Below, in pieces: positions 46,396 to 60,265 of a stretch of 64,000 nt of DNA. The notes under the pieces were generated by a model that did no database searches, was not told the origin of the DNA, and saw nothing but the letters and a program-made list of their open reading frames with translations. The translations under genes and the position numbers were made by a program. The stretch spans positions 97,407-161,406 of the forward strand of contig JAGFBZ010001572.1 in NCBI GenBank assembly GCA_018398805.1, written 5' to 3'. The DNA is from Hirundichthys speculiger. Its lineage: Eukaryota > Chordata > Actinopteri > Beloniformes > Exocoetidae. Position 1 is the stretch's first letter, and each line of letters starts with the position of its first letter.

Positions 46396-47655
46396 AAGTC
46401 GTACGTTTCACAAGAGCGATGCAGAAGTTGAAATCATGAAACAACCTTCAGTCCTGTAGTTGAGATGTCCAGCTTGAGTCTCCACCATCTTAAATTGTAT
46501 TAAATTTTTTTTTTTTTGATTCCTCCAAACCAAGTATCGGGCCACGTATAGACAAACGGTTTAAAAACAAAAACAGCAGCAGCAACATGAACGATCTGCT
46601 CAGACCTGCTGAAAAGCCGAGCTGCTCGTAAAAACACGGAGGCTTCACGACGACCGCGGCGTCCTCGACCCCGGAGGGAAAACATACTCGGTCACAGAGT
46701 TTACCGGACCAGACATTTACATACTTTATTCCCTCCTCTCAATTGTGTTTAAAAAATGCATGTTTTGAAAAATGCTGTGAGTAGAGAGGACGGGGGGGCA
46801 GAACCCCGCGGCTGTAAAGTTTCTGTTGAATTATTAATTAATAATACGGCCGAGCTCAGCAGCCCTGATCACGGTCACACTCTGAAATGACTGCGGTGTA
46901 ACAGGTTTCTGCAGCGTATAGTTGGGCTTTTTTTTTTTGGTCATTATTACTTTCTCTGCACCAAACCACAGTTGTGAGCAGGTGTCAGTAGTGGTTGCCA
47001 TGGAAACTGGCTCTCAGTTAACCTGAGGGTATGCTGGGAAAACTTTTTCAGGATTTGTTTCTGTGATGGTTTCCCCCTCTCGCAATCGAGGGAAAAAAAC
47101 TTTGAGGAACAAGGAGATGGCGGTCGGCTTCACATCGGCTGCAGCCCCGCCCCCACCCCCACCCCCACCTCCACCTCCACCTCCACCTCAAACCCCTGGG
47201 ACCGAGAGACGGGGGCAGTGGCTGAAAACCGTGAGACAAGACGCCCCTTCAGGAACACTAAACATCATCATTAGGCTACAACGGCTTCCACATCAAGGAA
47301 CAAGAGGCTTTTATATCAGAAACACACACGGTGGGTTCGGATCCTTTTAGCGTTTCCCCTCAGCGCCGATTTTCTACGTTACCAACAGAGGTTGGCTCAA
47401 TGTTACTGAACATTATTATTAGCTTGATAACAACTGACACATCAATATACAACTCTTTTTTTTCTTTTAAAAAGGCACAAAAACTTTTACATCTTTAGCT
47501 CAGAGTCTTCCTCCAGGCATGGATGTGAGGTCACCTTTATGATCTTATGATATTATTTATTCTCTCATTTCTCTTCTGTGGTTATGTTGAATCTCTTCAG
47601 ACTCTGTTCGCTGTAGATCTGTGACTTACTGCCATAAAACAACCAACAGTCGTGA
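46396..47655. other. Unique sequence with a C-rich repeat at about 47143-47189
   Basis: The simple repeat is CCCCCA and CCACCT based. Minus frame 46500-46685 and the frames at 47063-47350 have no recognised domain. Confidence 0.5.
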
Positions 47656-47663
47656 GACGACAG

Positions 47664-48166
<503 letters not shown>

Positions 48167-48174
48167 GACGACAC

Positions 48175-49107
48175 CTCCGGTAATTCATCAATTATTCCTT
48201 CAAATTAATCTGATATTTTGACATGAAAACTGTCTAACTTTAAACAGGGGACTGTAATTCACTGGAAAATATAAAATAATGCAATTTAATAGTAATTTTT
48301 GAAATGTTTAATTTAGGATTAAAATGCTTATATTTAAATGTTTATTTTTTTTCCCTTCACTTGATTCTGCAGTCTTGTCAGTCATTCTTGGATAGATAGT
48401 GCCCCTGACAAATGTCGCCTTTTCTACAAAAGACACAGGGACACGACACCTACATGTGGACGTGTAAAACGTATAAATGGCTACGTGGAGAGTCACTCAA
48501 AAGGCGGGTTTCCATTGGTAAAACCAAGGAGGCAGGAACTATAACCAACTTGAACTTCAGAGTGTTATTATCCCTCATATCTTCATTACAGCGCAGGACC
48601 CAGTAGGATTCACTGACCTATCAAACTATCGTTCTATACTAGACATGGGCCGATTTAATCCAATATCAGTATCGAGGGAGTTGAATGACAGAACCAACCC
48701 AAAAAAGTTAAACTTTTTTTTATTCTTGTTGTTTAAAGATGGCATCTGGTATCAACCCCTCTTTGCCGTCTCTAGATAGCAACGATGAAGATGAGGCGAA
48801 AAAAGAAACTGGAACAATGATCAACATGGCAGGAGTTTGTTTCGATACAATGAAATGGTGGCCATGAACGACGTTGAGCCGGCATCACGTCATGCCACAG
48901 CGTATTAAGTCAGCAAACCCAACCACACCAACGCCCAACCAACGGTTTCTCAGGAGCAGGATGAAGTCCCAAACTAAGGCAAGGACATGTTTTGGCCCTG
49001 TTTGAGTTCCTGAAAGTTCTTGTTACGGAACTGTTCTTGGAGACAGGATCCAGTGACCAATGTCCTGTAAAACCACCCTGGACCCCCACGAACTGAAGCC
49101 CACCTCA
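48175..49107. other. Unique intronic sequence
   Basis: No gene recognised. ACATGGGCCGATTTAATCC near 48644 resembles a repeat terminus, but no partner end was found. Confidence 0.4.
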
Positions 49108-49115
49108 GGTCAAAT

Positions 49116-50010
49116 TAGGGATGCATGTTTTGGTTATGACCGTTAACCGACGCCCTTTAACGATTAATAACCAATAACCGATAATATTTAAATGCCCTTC
49201 CGTGCTGCCATTCTATCATTCCGACATACCATCACTTAGACACATCACCATCCTGAAATACCGCTATTCCGACACACAAACGTCCCACCATTCCGACAAG
49301 GCTTTCCATTAACATTAACGTCAACAGGACGGCAGAATTAGCTTTCCAGTTCTCATCGATATCGTGACATGTGATTGTCACGTAGCTCTCTGTTGTGAGC
49401 GCGGTCCTGCAGTCCGTTGTAATAGCCACGAACTTGCGTTTTCAGTTCCTTTTTCCTCTCCTCAAAACAAGCCTCTAATCGTCGGGTAATGGTCGGTCTT
49501 GATGGAATTTGGTAATTAGGCTCGATATAGCCCATTAGCTCCTGGAACCCTTCACCACTGACCACACTGATGGGAAAAATGTCTTTTTGCATCATTGAAC
49601 AGATTTTTTCCGTTATCTTCTCAGACCGCGACGCGTCACACTTTCTCCCGGCCATCATGGAGGGCAAAGTTCTCTGCGATGGTCCTCCATCGTCTGATGC
49701 TGGATGCTTGTTTCTTAAGTGGTACTGCGTTGTACTCGTACTGCTGGAGTATTTCAGCGCCGTACCGCATAATTTGCAAATGACCTCCTCCCCTTTCCGG
49801 TTGAAATTGTCCCACACAGAACTCATTTTTGCTCTCTTCATCTTCGGTGTAAAGTGGGCTGTGATGGGACGCACCTGATGGCATGTGTTGCACCTGTCGA
49901 CACGCCCCCATGAGTTGACTGAATTACGTAGCTTAAAAACAAAATTGACCGTTAGTATTAATCGGTTAGAGTTACTGTTATCAGTTAACGGTTAGCCATG
50001 TGCATACCTA
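49116..50010 (-). mobile_element. hAT family D, copy 2 with BED transposase fragment
   Basis: Ends TAGGGATGCATGTTTTGG and inverse TAGGTATGCACATGGCTAAC, with the perfect duplication GGTCAAAT at 49108-49115 and 50011-50018. The coding strand is minus. It retains the 5' part of a ZBED/hAT transposase and lacks the catalytic core and C-terminal hAT dimerisation region. Confidence 0.93.
49353..49874 (-). pseudogene. Truncated, frameshifted hAT (ZBED-like) transposase
   Basis: A 173-codon frame: BED finger near residues 15-60 with S-S-V-W-D-N-F, then C-K-L-C and Y-H-L-R-N-K-H (Cx2C...Hx4H), followed by the hAT segment with K-I-T-E-K-I-C-S-M-M and the S-R-P-T-I-T-R-R-L region. Near residue 147 the frame shifts; the continuation A-L-T-T-E-S-Y-V-T-I-T-C-H lies in the next minus frame (inside 49232-49429), where the family motif W-x-A-x-x-x-x-S-Y is expected. 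The catalytic acidic residues further downstream are deleted. It would bind DNA at best and cannot transpose. Confidence 0.88.
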
Positions 50011-50018
50011 GGTCAAAT

Positions 50019-51235
50019 ATTTTTTTTGTTTTTAACTTTTAAATCTCTTTATACCCAGATAAATGTTGTGTATTAGGCAGCTCAGCCAATTCTAAACTTC
50101 TGGACGATTATTTTTTTTTTCTTTCAGACAAATAATTTCACTGTAATGTTCCCTCCCTCAGAGAACATTTACACTCTTTAAATAAACCTCATATTTTTAT
50201 TTTTATCCCCAAATGGACTTTAAGAGTTTATGGAGGATATCCATAGCTTCAAGATGTAGATATAAGCTTGTTCTAAAATTTAAGATTTGGCTCATGAAAG
50301 CAACGGCCTCGAGATTCTCAGAAAGCAACTTTAAAATCCACATTCCCATTAAATTTTATGATCCTCTGTGGGTTCCTAAAGTCATCAAACAAGTAAGTCA
50401 TTGACAAGTTGTCTTTCTTCAAAGCGTTTGCAGGGAAACAAACCAACAATGACAGGACATCTTGTACGTTTAATCAATTGTTTTTTTTTTTCATTGATCG
50501 CCTGAGAAATTCCAGTTGTTACATGATGAAGCTGAAACTGTTTTGTTCCACGAGGTAAAAGTCAATGAACGCCTTCGAGCTACAACATTTCATCTCAGAC
50601 GCCACATCAAAGCGGCGGTTCTGCTCTTGTAAAAAGGCCTGCGTGTAATCCTTCATTAATAATTCCCCTTGATTTATTTTGGATTTTCCTGCATCTCGAG
50701 ATCAAAAAGTGTACTTAGTTTAACCGTAGTTTACTGCTGACTGGCGAGGAAATCCCCATCCTCATCAGATCACCTTGAGTGACATGGGAGGACGCACAAA
50801 GAGATCCTCCTTATCTCATCACAATTCATACGCTACAACAGTTAGCTTTATCGGCAATTACCAAGCGTGCTTGGATTATCGCTAAGCATTGCTGATGGCA
50901 TCTGCTGCTAATTATAATCAACAGCTAAGTGTTGGAAAACATGTTTTAATACTCAGCACATTGTCTCGGGCATCTGTGCTTCTCCATAACCAGCGTAACA
51001 AGTCCCTCCCTGATGTCCGGCGCTACTTTCAAACACATATGCTGTTAGGCAGGAGATAACTTTCTAGTGTCGTCCTTTAACTTCCTGTCTGCTCTTCTCA
51101 TTTATCAGCACCTTCACCGTCCACCCAAACCCAGTGAACAGGAATGCAGCCGCAACGTCAAATCCTTCCATGCTGAGCTCATCCTCACTCGTCTCCTCTG
51201 TCGTCATTTCCCTGCAGGTTCCTGGGAAACGAAAA
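50019..51235. other. Unique sequence, conserved-element-like block at 50740-51000
   Basis: No gene recognised. The block around TTAGCTTTATCGGCAATTAC and GCTGCTAATTATAATCAAC is repeat-free and AT-rich with homeodomain-type TAAT cores. Conservation must be tested by alignment. Confidence 0.4.
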
Positions 51236-51350
51236 AAGTGATGCATTACCGCCACCAACTGGACCCGAGCGCTAGTTTGCCGAGTCAGTGGATCCTGCCA
51301 GGTCCGTCACTGCAACGGAGACACAGTGGACGAAAGGACCGAGGAGAAGC
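51236..51350. repeat. Dispersed repeat J, copy 3
   Basis: TGCATTACCGCCACCAACTG ... GTCAGTGGATCCTGCCAGG then TCCGTCAC matches the copy at 23835-23950 and, in part, 29245-29340. Confidence 0.6.
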
Positions 51351-51405
51351 TCAGTCCTGTTATCCAAATTTTTATTCCATTATGAATGATAGAACAAAGT
51401 GCGTA

Positions 51406-52668
51406 CAGTGATCCCTCGCCAATTCACGCTTTAAGTTATTCACGGATTTTTCAGAAATATATAAGAAAAAATATCACAGGATGTTGTGCGCGTTCTCTCA
51501 CAGCGAAGAAACATTGTGAGCCAGCCTGGCCCCTTTAAGAAGGTAGCCTTATGGGTAATGGTGTGGCCTTATGGGTAATGTAGGGTGTAGTGCTGGGCGA
51601 TATGGAAAAAATCATATATCACGATATGGACTATTTTATATCACGATAACGATATATATCACGATATACCATATGTTTTCAGTTATTCTCTGAAAGGTTG
51701 GACAAAAATTTCATTGCTTACTTTTCAACTTTATTTTGAAAGGACATTTAGCTGAACTGTCACAAACATACATTTTAGTGCAGCAAAAACAGGTAGGTAC
51801 AGAGGTACAGTAGCTTTCACATTTTTTTAAAGTGCACAACAGTTTCTGAGAGGAAAAACACATTTTTGCACTGAAGTTCAGCTATAAAAAATAAACACAA
51901 ATTATTTTTCAACTTTCTGAAATCTGTAACCTTGTAGTGCAAAGTTTGCAAACCAATATAAAGTGTCTAAAGTAAACATCAGGGTTGAAGAGAACTCTGT
52001 TTAAGGCATTAACCATGAATAAAAGTGCAAACATAAAAGGCTACTTTGTAGAAGTAGATATGATTCTATCAAATTTATCGTTGCAGGTTATTTAATTACA
52101 TATTTGCTGTAATAATTGATAAAATTAGGTTAGAAACGATAGAAACGATAGAAGAGAAATGGCAGAATAAACACTTTTCTATCGTCCCCACGATATGTAT
52201 CGTCATATTGCCTAGCACTAGTAATGTGCGTGTTGTGGAACGGCAGAACGAAAACGTGGTTAGATGAAAAGTGTAGTGAGCATCAACAGCAGCCCAGCGT
52301 GTATAGATTTACATTCTCTGTTAACCGACAGGAGCCCAACAATACAACCTGTGTGAAGTTCCTGCAGAGAAAACGGGACTGTTTCTTTTGTTGTTGTTAG
52401 CGTGTTGTTGTTAGCGTATTACGAGCCAAAAATAGCACTATACCAGCGGTTTCTTTACGGTTCAGAGACCAGAGGCTGTGAAAGAAACAGAAAGACCACA
52501 GTTGAGCCTTTGTCTTGTTTCGCTGCAGTGCCTCGATACTTTTTTGTGGTTTTTAAACATATTTTAAACACATTATTTAAGCTCGGGGGGCTCCGGCTCC
52601 AGTTCGTGGATTTTGATTTTCGCGGAAGGTGCCGGTCCCCATTAACCGCGAAAAATAAGGGATCACTG
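51406..52668 (+). mobile_element. pogo/Tigger-like MITE family H, copy 3 (carries A4)
   Basis: Ends CAGTGATCCCTCGCCAATTC and inverse CAGTGATCCCTTATTTTTCG, with TA on both sides (51404-51405 and 52669-52670). Removing A4 (51588-52220 plus one duplication) leaves about 620 bp, homologous to H2. Confidence 0.9.
51588..52220 (+). mobile_element. hAT-type MITE family A, copy A4 (nested in H3)
   Basis: TAGTGCTGGGCGATATGG end and inverse TAGTGCTAGGCAATATGACG end. Flanks GTAGGGTG (51580-51587) and GTAATGTG (52221-52228) each differ by one base from GTAGTGTG, the sequence of the empty site in H2, so both duplications have each mutated once. Confidence 0.9.
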
Positions 52669-52670
52669 TA

Positions 52671-55600
52671 CTCTCATTTAAAAAAAAAAAAACAACACTG
52701 TCCATTTTATCCTTAAAACTTTCCAGCTGTGACATTCTTAGATCACGAACCTGGGCGTCTCATCTTTTGCAGCATTACACCACACAAACTAAAACAAACC
52801 TCATTTTATTCTCCATTTTTAGTTTGTTTCTGAAACTGGAAAAAAAAAAGAGACTATGAAACTTTGATGCAGGTCAACAGTAGCGGCATTTCTTAATAAA
52901 TGTTCCACAAAAAAAAAAAAAGTCCTTTGGTTTAGATTTTATATTGTTTTATATTATAATGATATATTAACATAAAAAAAAAAAGGAGAGAGAACAACCC
53001 CACAGGTGAAAGATGTCACAGATTGTTCAACTATGCTGCTCACAATAATCCTTCTTGTCTAATCATTTGCATGAATTTGCGTGAGGATCTATAAATGAGG
53101 TATATCTGACAGTCCTTTCAAAGTTTGTGGTGGATTAAAGGGGAGATGCGCATCACCCAACTCTGCATGAGAAAAACATGTTTGTCCAGAATGATCATAA
53201 ACATGTTACAGAAGATGCCCCAGTGAGGATGCTCAACGCCACAGCTGCTTCCCGCTCGTCTGATCGCACCGCCAGCAGGAAAAGGTCGAGACACCGGATA
53301 AGAAACCGAGGACCTACAAACTGCCGTCGTCCTGTTCTGATCTCAGCTTTCCGGTCTCATTTCAACCTTCAGCATGATCTTAACAAAACACCGTTTCAAA
53401 TTCAAGTACCTGAAGATTAAAAAGACAAAACAAAAGAAAGGGTCAAAGAAATCACTAAAACCAATTATCTGTTACGCACACGTGCGGTAAAGGCAGCTGA
53501 TAAGGCGCTGGAGATGACCTTCAGGATAAAACAACCGCGGCCTGGATACCGTAAATGAACCGACTCCTGATCCGACTGAAACAACACCACAGCTCTCCAC
53601 TTTAGTTCGTCGGTAAACCCAATTCCATCAGTTCTCCAAGCTCGGCCCGAGAGATATCGATTTCTCCAGCAGCATCAGGAGGAGGAGGAGGAGGAGCAGC
53701 TCACGGAGAGCTTTGCTGATTAGATCTGTTTGTGCTCTTCGCTGCGTGTTAACCCTCATAAATGTTGAATCCACCACTTCACCCAGAACCGCGAGGAGGA
53801 GGAGGAAGCCGTTTAGTTCAGGACCGACGCAGAGCTTAACTGATCCGGACTCCGTTGTGTAACAATAATAAACTTTTCATATCGTGACCACAGAAACTTC
53901 ACAGCAGATGCAACTGCAGTTTCTGTGGTAACCAGCTGCATCCGACAGACGACAATCTCCATCAGAGCATCTTACATTTTTATTGACAACATTTGCGTCG
54001 AAGGAAACGATCAAAAGGCTTTATTTCACATCACATAGGAGATGAATGAATGAATGAGATGAAGAAATAAGCACAGACGTCAAGAGCGAGTGATTTATGT
54101 GGTTCAGCTGTGTAGGGGACTTTAACTTCTTTGTGTGGTGTTTTTCTTTTTTCATCCGTAAAAACACTGAAACAATGTCAGTAACCAAAACTCTCGCAGC
54201 CTTCGCTGCTGACAGAAATGTAAAGTAATACAACAGAGCGAGAATGAAAGAGTCGAGCGGAGTCCTTATTACTCTTTAGAAGCAGTTTCAACTTGAACTG
54301 GTGACATTTTGAATCTTTTCTGTGCAAATAAAAACCTTCCAACTTTACATCGTCGTTACTGGAGACCCTGAACCAGACAACTGGAGATGAATAAAACCGG
54401 CTCTTTATGACAAGCTGCTCCTCATCTAAAATCACTTTGTCATATTTTTATCTCTTGTAGCGAAAATGAAAAAGTCGAACCATAAATAAGGAGTTTTTAA
54501 ATCTTGTTTCACAGTTTCATCTGCTGTCCAGCAGAGATGGAAGTCGAGATATTTAAAGTGAGGAAAAGGTGTGCATGTGTCAGCAGGTCGATATGAGGCG
54601 CCAACATCCAGGAACTCTGTTGTTGCAGTTCCACGACTGACCACTGGGGGGCGGACTTCATCTCCACTGACCTCTGTGTTAAAATGCCCAGAAATAAAAA
54701 CATCCATGACAACTGTACATCAAGCTACAAATTCTCGTATAACTAAGGTTGCCGTCATTTGACTGGCGGCTAACTTTAGCTCCTTAGCATCATATTAGCA
54801 GCCGAGCGTATTTCCTGACCTGTGAATAAAAACCCAACAGAACATATTCATACATTTTTTTATAGAGTAACACACGTGTTGTGGTGTCAACAGCACCAAC
54901 AGTCCCGGGACCGGCTGCAGGTTGGTCTGGAAAGGTCCGGGGACAAAGACCAGCTGAGCAGCAGAGACTGTCCGAGCGTTTTTCAGGTCACCACCGATAT
55001 GACATTTGAAGTGGCGGGAGGGGGCCGGGTGCCTGCCGGTGGCTCAGATCATATCAGGACCGTTCCAATCGTCCTCCGACTCCCAGGCTCCCCCGGCTAA
55101 ATTACAGTCTTGTATTTTTTTCTTCAAACTATCTCCCCCTTGAACTAACAAGCTGACATTTAAGGCAACAGAAAGGAACAGCAGAGTCCCCCCTACAGGT
55201 ACGCAGTCGATTTTACAACAAAACGTGCTCTTGTTGGGGTCTTCGCCCAGTCGCCATCTAGTTTTCTCTCTCATCTATATTTTTAGTCTTCTCTGCCCTG
55301 ATGTCCACCGCAGCTCTGAGCCCGTTGGTCATCGATGTTGATGTCTGACAGATTATCGCCGTCAGACAAAAGTAAAGTTACTTTTGCTGGTAAAAAGTAA
55401 ACAGATGCACAGCAGATCGTCACTCCTTCAGAAAGTAAACCAAATGTAAGCGCGCTCTCTTTGTGGGCAAAATTGACCATAAAATCAGTCAAGACTCCAA
55501 ATCTTTATTCTGCAAGAAGAGAGACTCCTGGAAATAAATCAGTCCATCCATGAAAAGATCTTTTATATAATCGGCATTAAAATTTTGATCATACTGAGAT

Positions 55601-56610
55601 CCCTCAGTCGGAAATTAAAGAGGGCGATCATTAATTTAAAAATCACATAAAATATCAAATGCTAAAACACACAGACGTGTTCATTTGAACTAAAAATCAA
55701 AACTGAACCCTCCTCTTTAAATCAATACGCTTTGCCACAGTAATCATAGATGAGTTATTCTGCATTTTCTTCCCCACAAGAAGGAATTTGTCCTTTATTC
55801 TGGACCCTTTCATGGCATCAACAAAGAACTGCTGGGCTGATAGAAAACACAAGGACACTTCAGCAGAGAAGCTGTATTCCTCCCTCTGCTTTAAAAAAAA
55901 AAAAAAAAAAAAACGGTTCGGCTCATTCATTTATTCCTTTTCAGATGAGTTTTTCTGTGGTGCTTCAATAAAGTAATCTGTTTGCAAATTAGCAGAAAAA
56001 AGAAGGAAAGAAAACAGTCCAGTTCCTGCTGTACCCGTGAGAACATAATTCCCACCTGCCGTAACGTGTCGGCCATCGTGCTTCGTCAATCAGAATCAGC
56101 CGTTCCCTCTTCACATAAATGGATCTTTGGAGACACAAAAATGCTGCTGCGCTCGTTTGAATCGCTGCGTTTTATCACGAGGCGGTCGGCGCTGGATGGA
56201 TGCGGGGAGTAAAGTGAGGCTCGCGCAGCAGCTCCTGACAGGCTGCTCCCAATTAAGATGAATGACAGTCGCGGGCGCTCTCGCCATCATTAAAACCCGT
56301 ACAGGCCCTCAAAGTGTAATCTAATCGGGCAACTGTGCGGCCAACTACTAACTAGAGGGCTCGTCAGGGAACATGCGTCGCACCGAAACCCGTCCAGGTA
56401 CCCGGCTACACTGACGCCGTCCGTCTCCTTGGACTCTGAATGGCACGACATCGTCTGTAGACGAGCTGAGGTGTTTGTTTGGTTCCAGCGTCACTTTTGA
56501 CGAGCGCGTCAACCAATAAAGTCGTGCACGGAGGCGGGTCTGATTTAAAATAGACGGCGTACGGAAAGAGATCCGATCCGCTGTTTTTGGTACGACGAAC
56601 AAACGTCAGA
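52671..56610. other. Unique intronic sequence, about 3.9 kb
   Basis: A-runs occur near 52680, 52915, 52977 and 55893-55911. A (GGA)n stretch lies at about 53678-53695. No gene, exon with splice sites or interspersed repeat with ends was recognised. Confidence 0.45.
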
Positions 56611-56618
56611 ACGCAACG

Positions 56619-56982
56619 TAGGGGCGAGTATTGGCAAGGACCTCGCAATACGATATGTATTGTGATAGTTGGGTCACGATACGATATTATGATATCACGA
56701 TATTCTACCCAGTTAATATCAAAATTAAAGTAGAGATGAAAAATCAAGTTGCTGTATATGTTCATCAGATGATATCAATCATTCAGAGGACAAATTGAGT
56801 CAAAATTATTTGCTTCAAAACAACCTATTTGTTTATTATTAGTGTTTGTGCACATTTAAGTGAATTAATGAATTTTCCTAAAAAAGAAAAAAAAAATCGA
56901 TATTAGGAACTTAAAAATCGATATTATATTGGGCGGTCGAAAATTGCGATATATCACCAAATCGATTTTTTTCACACCCCTA
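56619..56982 (-). mobile_element. hAT family B, copy 8
   Basis: TAGGGGCGAGTATTGGCAAGG end and the inverse of TAGGGGTGTGAAAAAAATCG at the other side. Flanks ACGCAACG (56611-56618) and ACATAACA (56983-56990) agree at 5 of 8; the differences are transitions expected of methylated DNA decay. Reverse orientation. Confidence 0.85.
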
Positions 56983-56990
56983 ACATAACA

Positions 56991-58836
56991 CAGCTGTGTG
57001 GATCCAGTCTAAGGCGTGCTAAGTTAACTTGGCTTAGAAAACACCCACAATGCACCTTTTTAATTTTTTTTTTTGTCAAGTTGAGAACAGATTATCGCGA
57101 TTTTGATATCGGCATCGGAAATCGATCAAAAAAAAATCAGGGCATCAAGATCTGGGATGGCACTTGGTTTTTTTTTTTTTTGTTTGTTTTGGTTTTTGTT
57201 AACAAATCAGACTCCAAATTCAAGTCGAGCGCACGTTAACGTGTCGCAACTTCCTGTTTTGAGCCAGGAGACGGAGACAGAAGTTCTCTGACTGACCTCG
57301 CCATCTTCACGCCGTGAGATTTTGAATCTTTACGAATCTTTACAGTGCAAAGCTGCAGTTTTCAGAGCTGGCACGACACGCTGCGAAACATCACAAAATA
57401 AACATTATTAAGCGTCGCAGCACTTGTTAGGAAGAGCAACGACGCATTTTCACGTCAGTGTCCAGTAACGCCAGAAAACGTTGCTAGTTTTGCCGTTTAT
57501 TTGGAAAAAAAAATGGTCTGAATTTTCCCAAATATAACGACAACATTACTAAGCTGCCAACATTGCTGCTGAAAAGTTAACTTTAGGTGCATTAGCGCCA
57601 CCTACTGGGCTGGAGTGGATACAAGAAATTCATGAGAACGGTGGGATTAAAAGCACTTTGATTTCTTTAGTCTTTTTAAATGGGTTATTTACTTCTGTAA
57701 TTAATTGAAATTGTGTTAAAGCGATAGCCCTAATTAAAATATGAAATACAAAGAGAAAAATAAAAATTAAAGGCCTGTAACAGATTTGATATCAGAAAGT
57801 TACCTGTAAACTTATCAAAAATTGTGAAATTCAAAAACAGTCAACATTCTCTAGGTTTTTAAAATATATTGAAAAATAAACACGTCAGCCTGTTCTGTCC
57901 GTCTGAAAGTGTTCCAGTCGTTCGCATTAAGCAGAAACATAATAAACGAGGAGCGAGTTTTCAGAGTCGTCTTACCTTCGCTCGCTCTCCAACAAACAAA
58001 AACAAACGCACTCGAACACCGAAAGAACTGGAACAACAAAGTACGGCTGAATAATTCATCTCCACAACTCATTAAAGGCTCTGATACAAACAACAGTCCT
58101 TCATACTGTTGTTTAGTTGCTCTCTCAAAAAAAAAACAAAAAAAAAAGTCTAAATATAAATTCTGCACATTCATTAAGCATGAAGTGAAGTCGAAACTCC
58201 GACACCTCTGAGCCACAATTACTAAAAACGCAAATATGCACATTAATGTTTCAGTATTTTAGCATTTAACTCTCATGACGACTGTGAAAGTAAGAAAAAT
58301 GCCCACGACGAAGACAGATGCTGAAAAGAAGTTGTGGGGGGGGGGCTCTGGTTCAGTTTTCCTGCAGATAATGTCCGCTGGATGAAAGCCAACCGGCAAT
58401 TAGTCCGACATAAAGTCTGGAAAAACTGCCACCAACACATCGACGAGGACTGCTGACGTTCTGGTTTCCAGTCTTTATCGTTACGCTGAGCTCGGTGGCA
58501 GAAGCTTCGTGTTTAATCGTGTTACGTGGTCCCAGCGGTGTCCGAGCTGCCGTTTGAAAGCGATGAGTTTATGTGGAGGGCAGCGCGGAGGCTTGGTGGC
58601 TCCAAACACACGTACGTTCGGATAATCGCGAGCGAGTGCACGTGGTTGTTCGTGCACATGCGGCCCTGAGATGGACTGGCGGCCCATCCAGGGTGCCACG
58701 TCCAGGGTGAAAACAGTTTAGGTCCCATCTTCCCTGAGGAGGTTAAAACCACTCGATGCCGCAGTACCACTTGCGACCACATGGGGGTACACAAATGTGC
58801 TGTATTGATAAAGGAGCCACTCACATTACTGTCCTC
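56991..58836. other. Unique sequence with a SINE-tail remnant at 58661-58712
   Basis: CCTGAGATGGACTGGCGGCC and CCAGGGTG words match part of the SINE at 13.7-14.1 kb, a small relic. T-runs lie near 57065 and 57167-57182. No gene recognised. Confidence 0.5.
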
Positions 58837-60265
58837 TAGAGGTCTTCGGAACAACCCGTCAACCCGAAAACCCAAGGTTTCGACCCGAATTGGGTCTCGG
58901 GTCCATTCACAAGACATGACTCCGTGTTCGGGTCTGAATCGTTACAGTTAGTCTCGGGTCCGGTCGGTGCTCTCTGACAGGCTGGGTCCCCGCGTTTACC
59001 CGAGAGATGTAAAAATATTGGCGGTGGCAGCTGTCACTCAGCCCCCCCTGTCCCCGCCCCCTTCCATCCAATAGGCTGTGAAATGTCAGGTGACAGGTCA
59101 AGCAAAAGTAAACAAACAAACAGTAGTTTGGTTCAGCCAATGACAGGACTTGCGGCAGTTAAATGATTATTCATTAACGTGGCATGTTTGTCATGAAACA
59201 ATTGTGTTGCCGTAGCCTGTTATTAGCGGTTTGTAAAGCACAACGGATCGCCAACATGATAACATTGGATGAGAGAATATGTTCACAACACGTCCTGACC
59301 GGTGTAGGCTATTAGTGTTAGCAGTTGCTACAAATAGCATATGTATCCATGAAGAAAATAACGACGTGGATTTATTGTTGTTTACATCACGTAGCCTAGT
59401 GCTGGGCAATATGACGATATATATCGTGGGGACAATATAAAAGTGTGTATCGTGCCATTTCTCTTCTATCGTTTCTAACCTAATTTTATCAATTATTACA
59501 GCAAATATGTAATTAAATAACCTGCAATGATAAATTTGATAGAATCATATCTACTTCTACAAAGTAGCCTTTTATGTTTGCACTTTTATTCATGGTTAAT
59601 GCCTTAAACAGAGTTCTCTTCAACCCTGATGTTTACTTTAGACACTTTATATTGGTTTGCAAACTTTGCACTACAAGGTTACAGATTTCAGAAAGTTGAA
59701 AAATAATTTGTGTTTATTTTTTATAGCTGAACTTCAGTGCAAAAATGTGTTTTTCCTCTCAGAAACTGTTGTGCACTTTAAAAAAAAAAATGTGAAAGCT
59801 ACTGTACCTGTGTACCTACCTGTTTTTGCTGCACTAAAATGTATGTTTGTGACAGTTCAGCTAAACGTCCTTTCAAAATAAAGTTGAAAAGTAAGCAATG
59901 AAATTTTTGTCAGACTTTTCAGAGAATAACTGAAAACATACTTTATTATGGTATATCGTGATATATATTGTTATCGTGATATAAAATAGTCCATATCGTG
60001 ATATATGATTTTTTCCATATCGCCCAGCACAAACGTAGCCTATGTAGCAACTGAACCGGGCAGAAGAAGACAACTTTAGGTAAGAAAATCAAGTTTTATT
60101 CAACACTAGACAACTTTAACATAAGCAACTATGGGCTGGATTGTCTCGGTTCTTTTCGGGTATCTTCGTTCGGTTCGTGGTCGGAAACTAAAGACTCGGG
60201 TCGTGGTCAAAATATTGCAGGTCCATTCAGGTTCGGGTCCATGAAAGTGGACCCGTGAAGACCTA
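58837..60265 (+). mobile_element. hAT-type element family F, copy 3 (carries A5)
   Basis: The left end TAGAGGTCTTCGGAACAACC is intact. The right side reaches GGACCCGTGAAGACCTA, losing the last few bases and the target duplication. The body equals F1 and F2 plus the nested A5. The GGGTCCGGTCGGTGCTCTC segment is shared with F2 but absent from F1. Confidence 0.85.
59397..60032 (-). mobile_element. hAT-type MITE family A, copy A5 (nested in F3)
   Basis: TAGTGCTGGGCAATATGACG at the left and the inverse of GTGCTGGGCGATATGG at the right (terminal TA changed to AA). The perfect duplication ACGTAGCC lies at 59389-59396 and 60033-60040. The empty site is visible in F1 and F2. Inverted relative to A1-A4. 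Confidence 0.93.
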
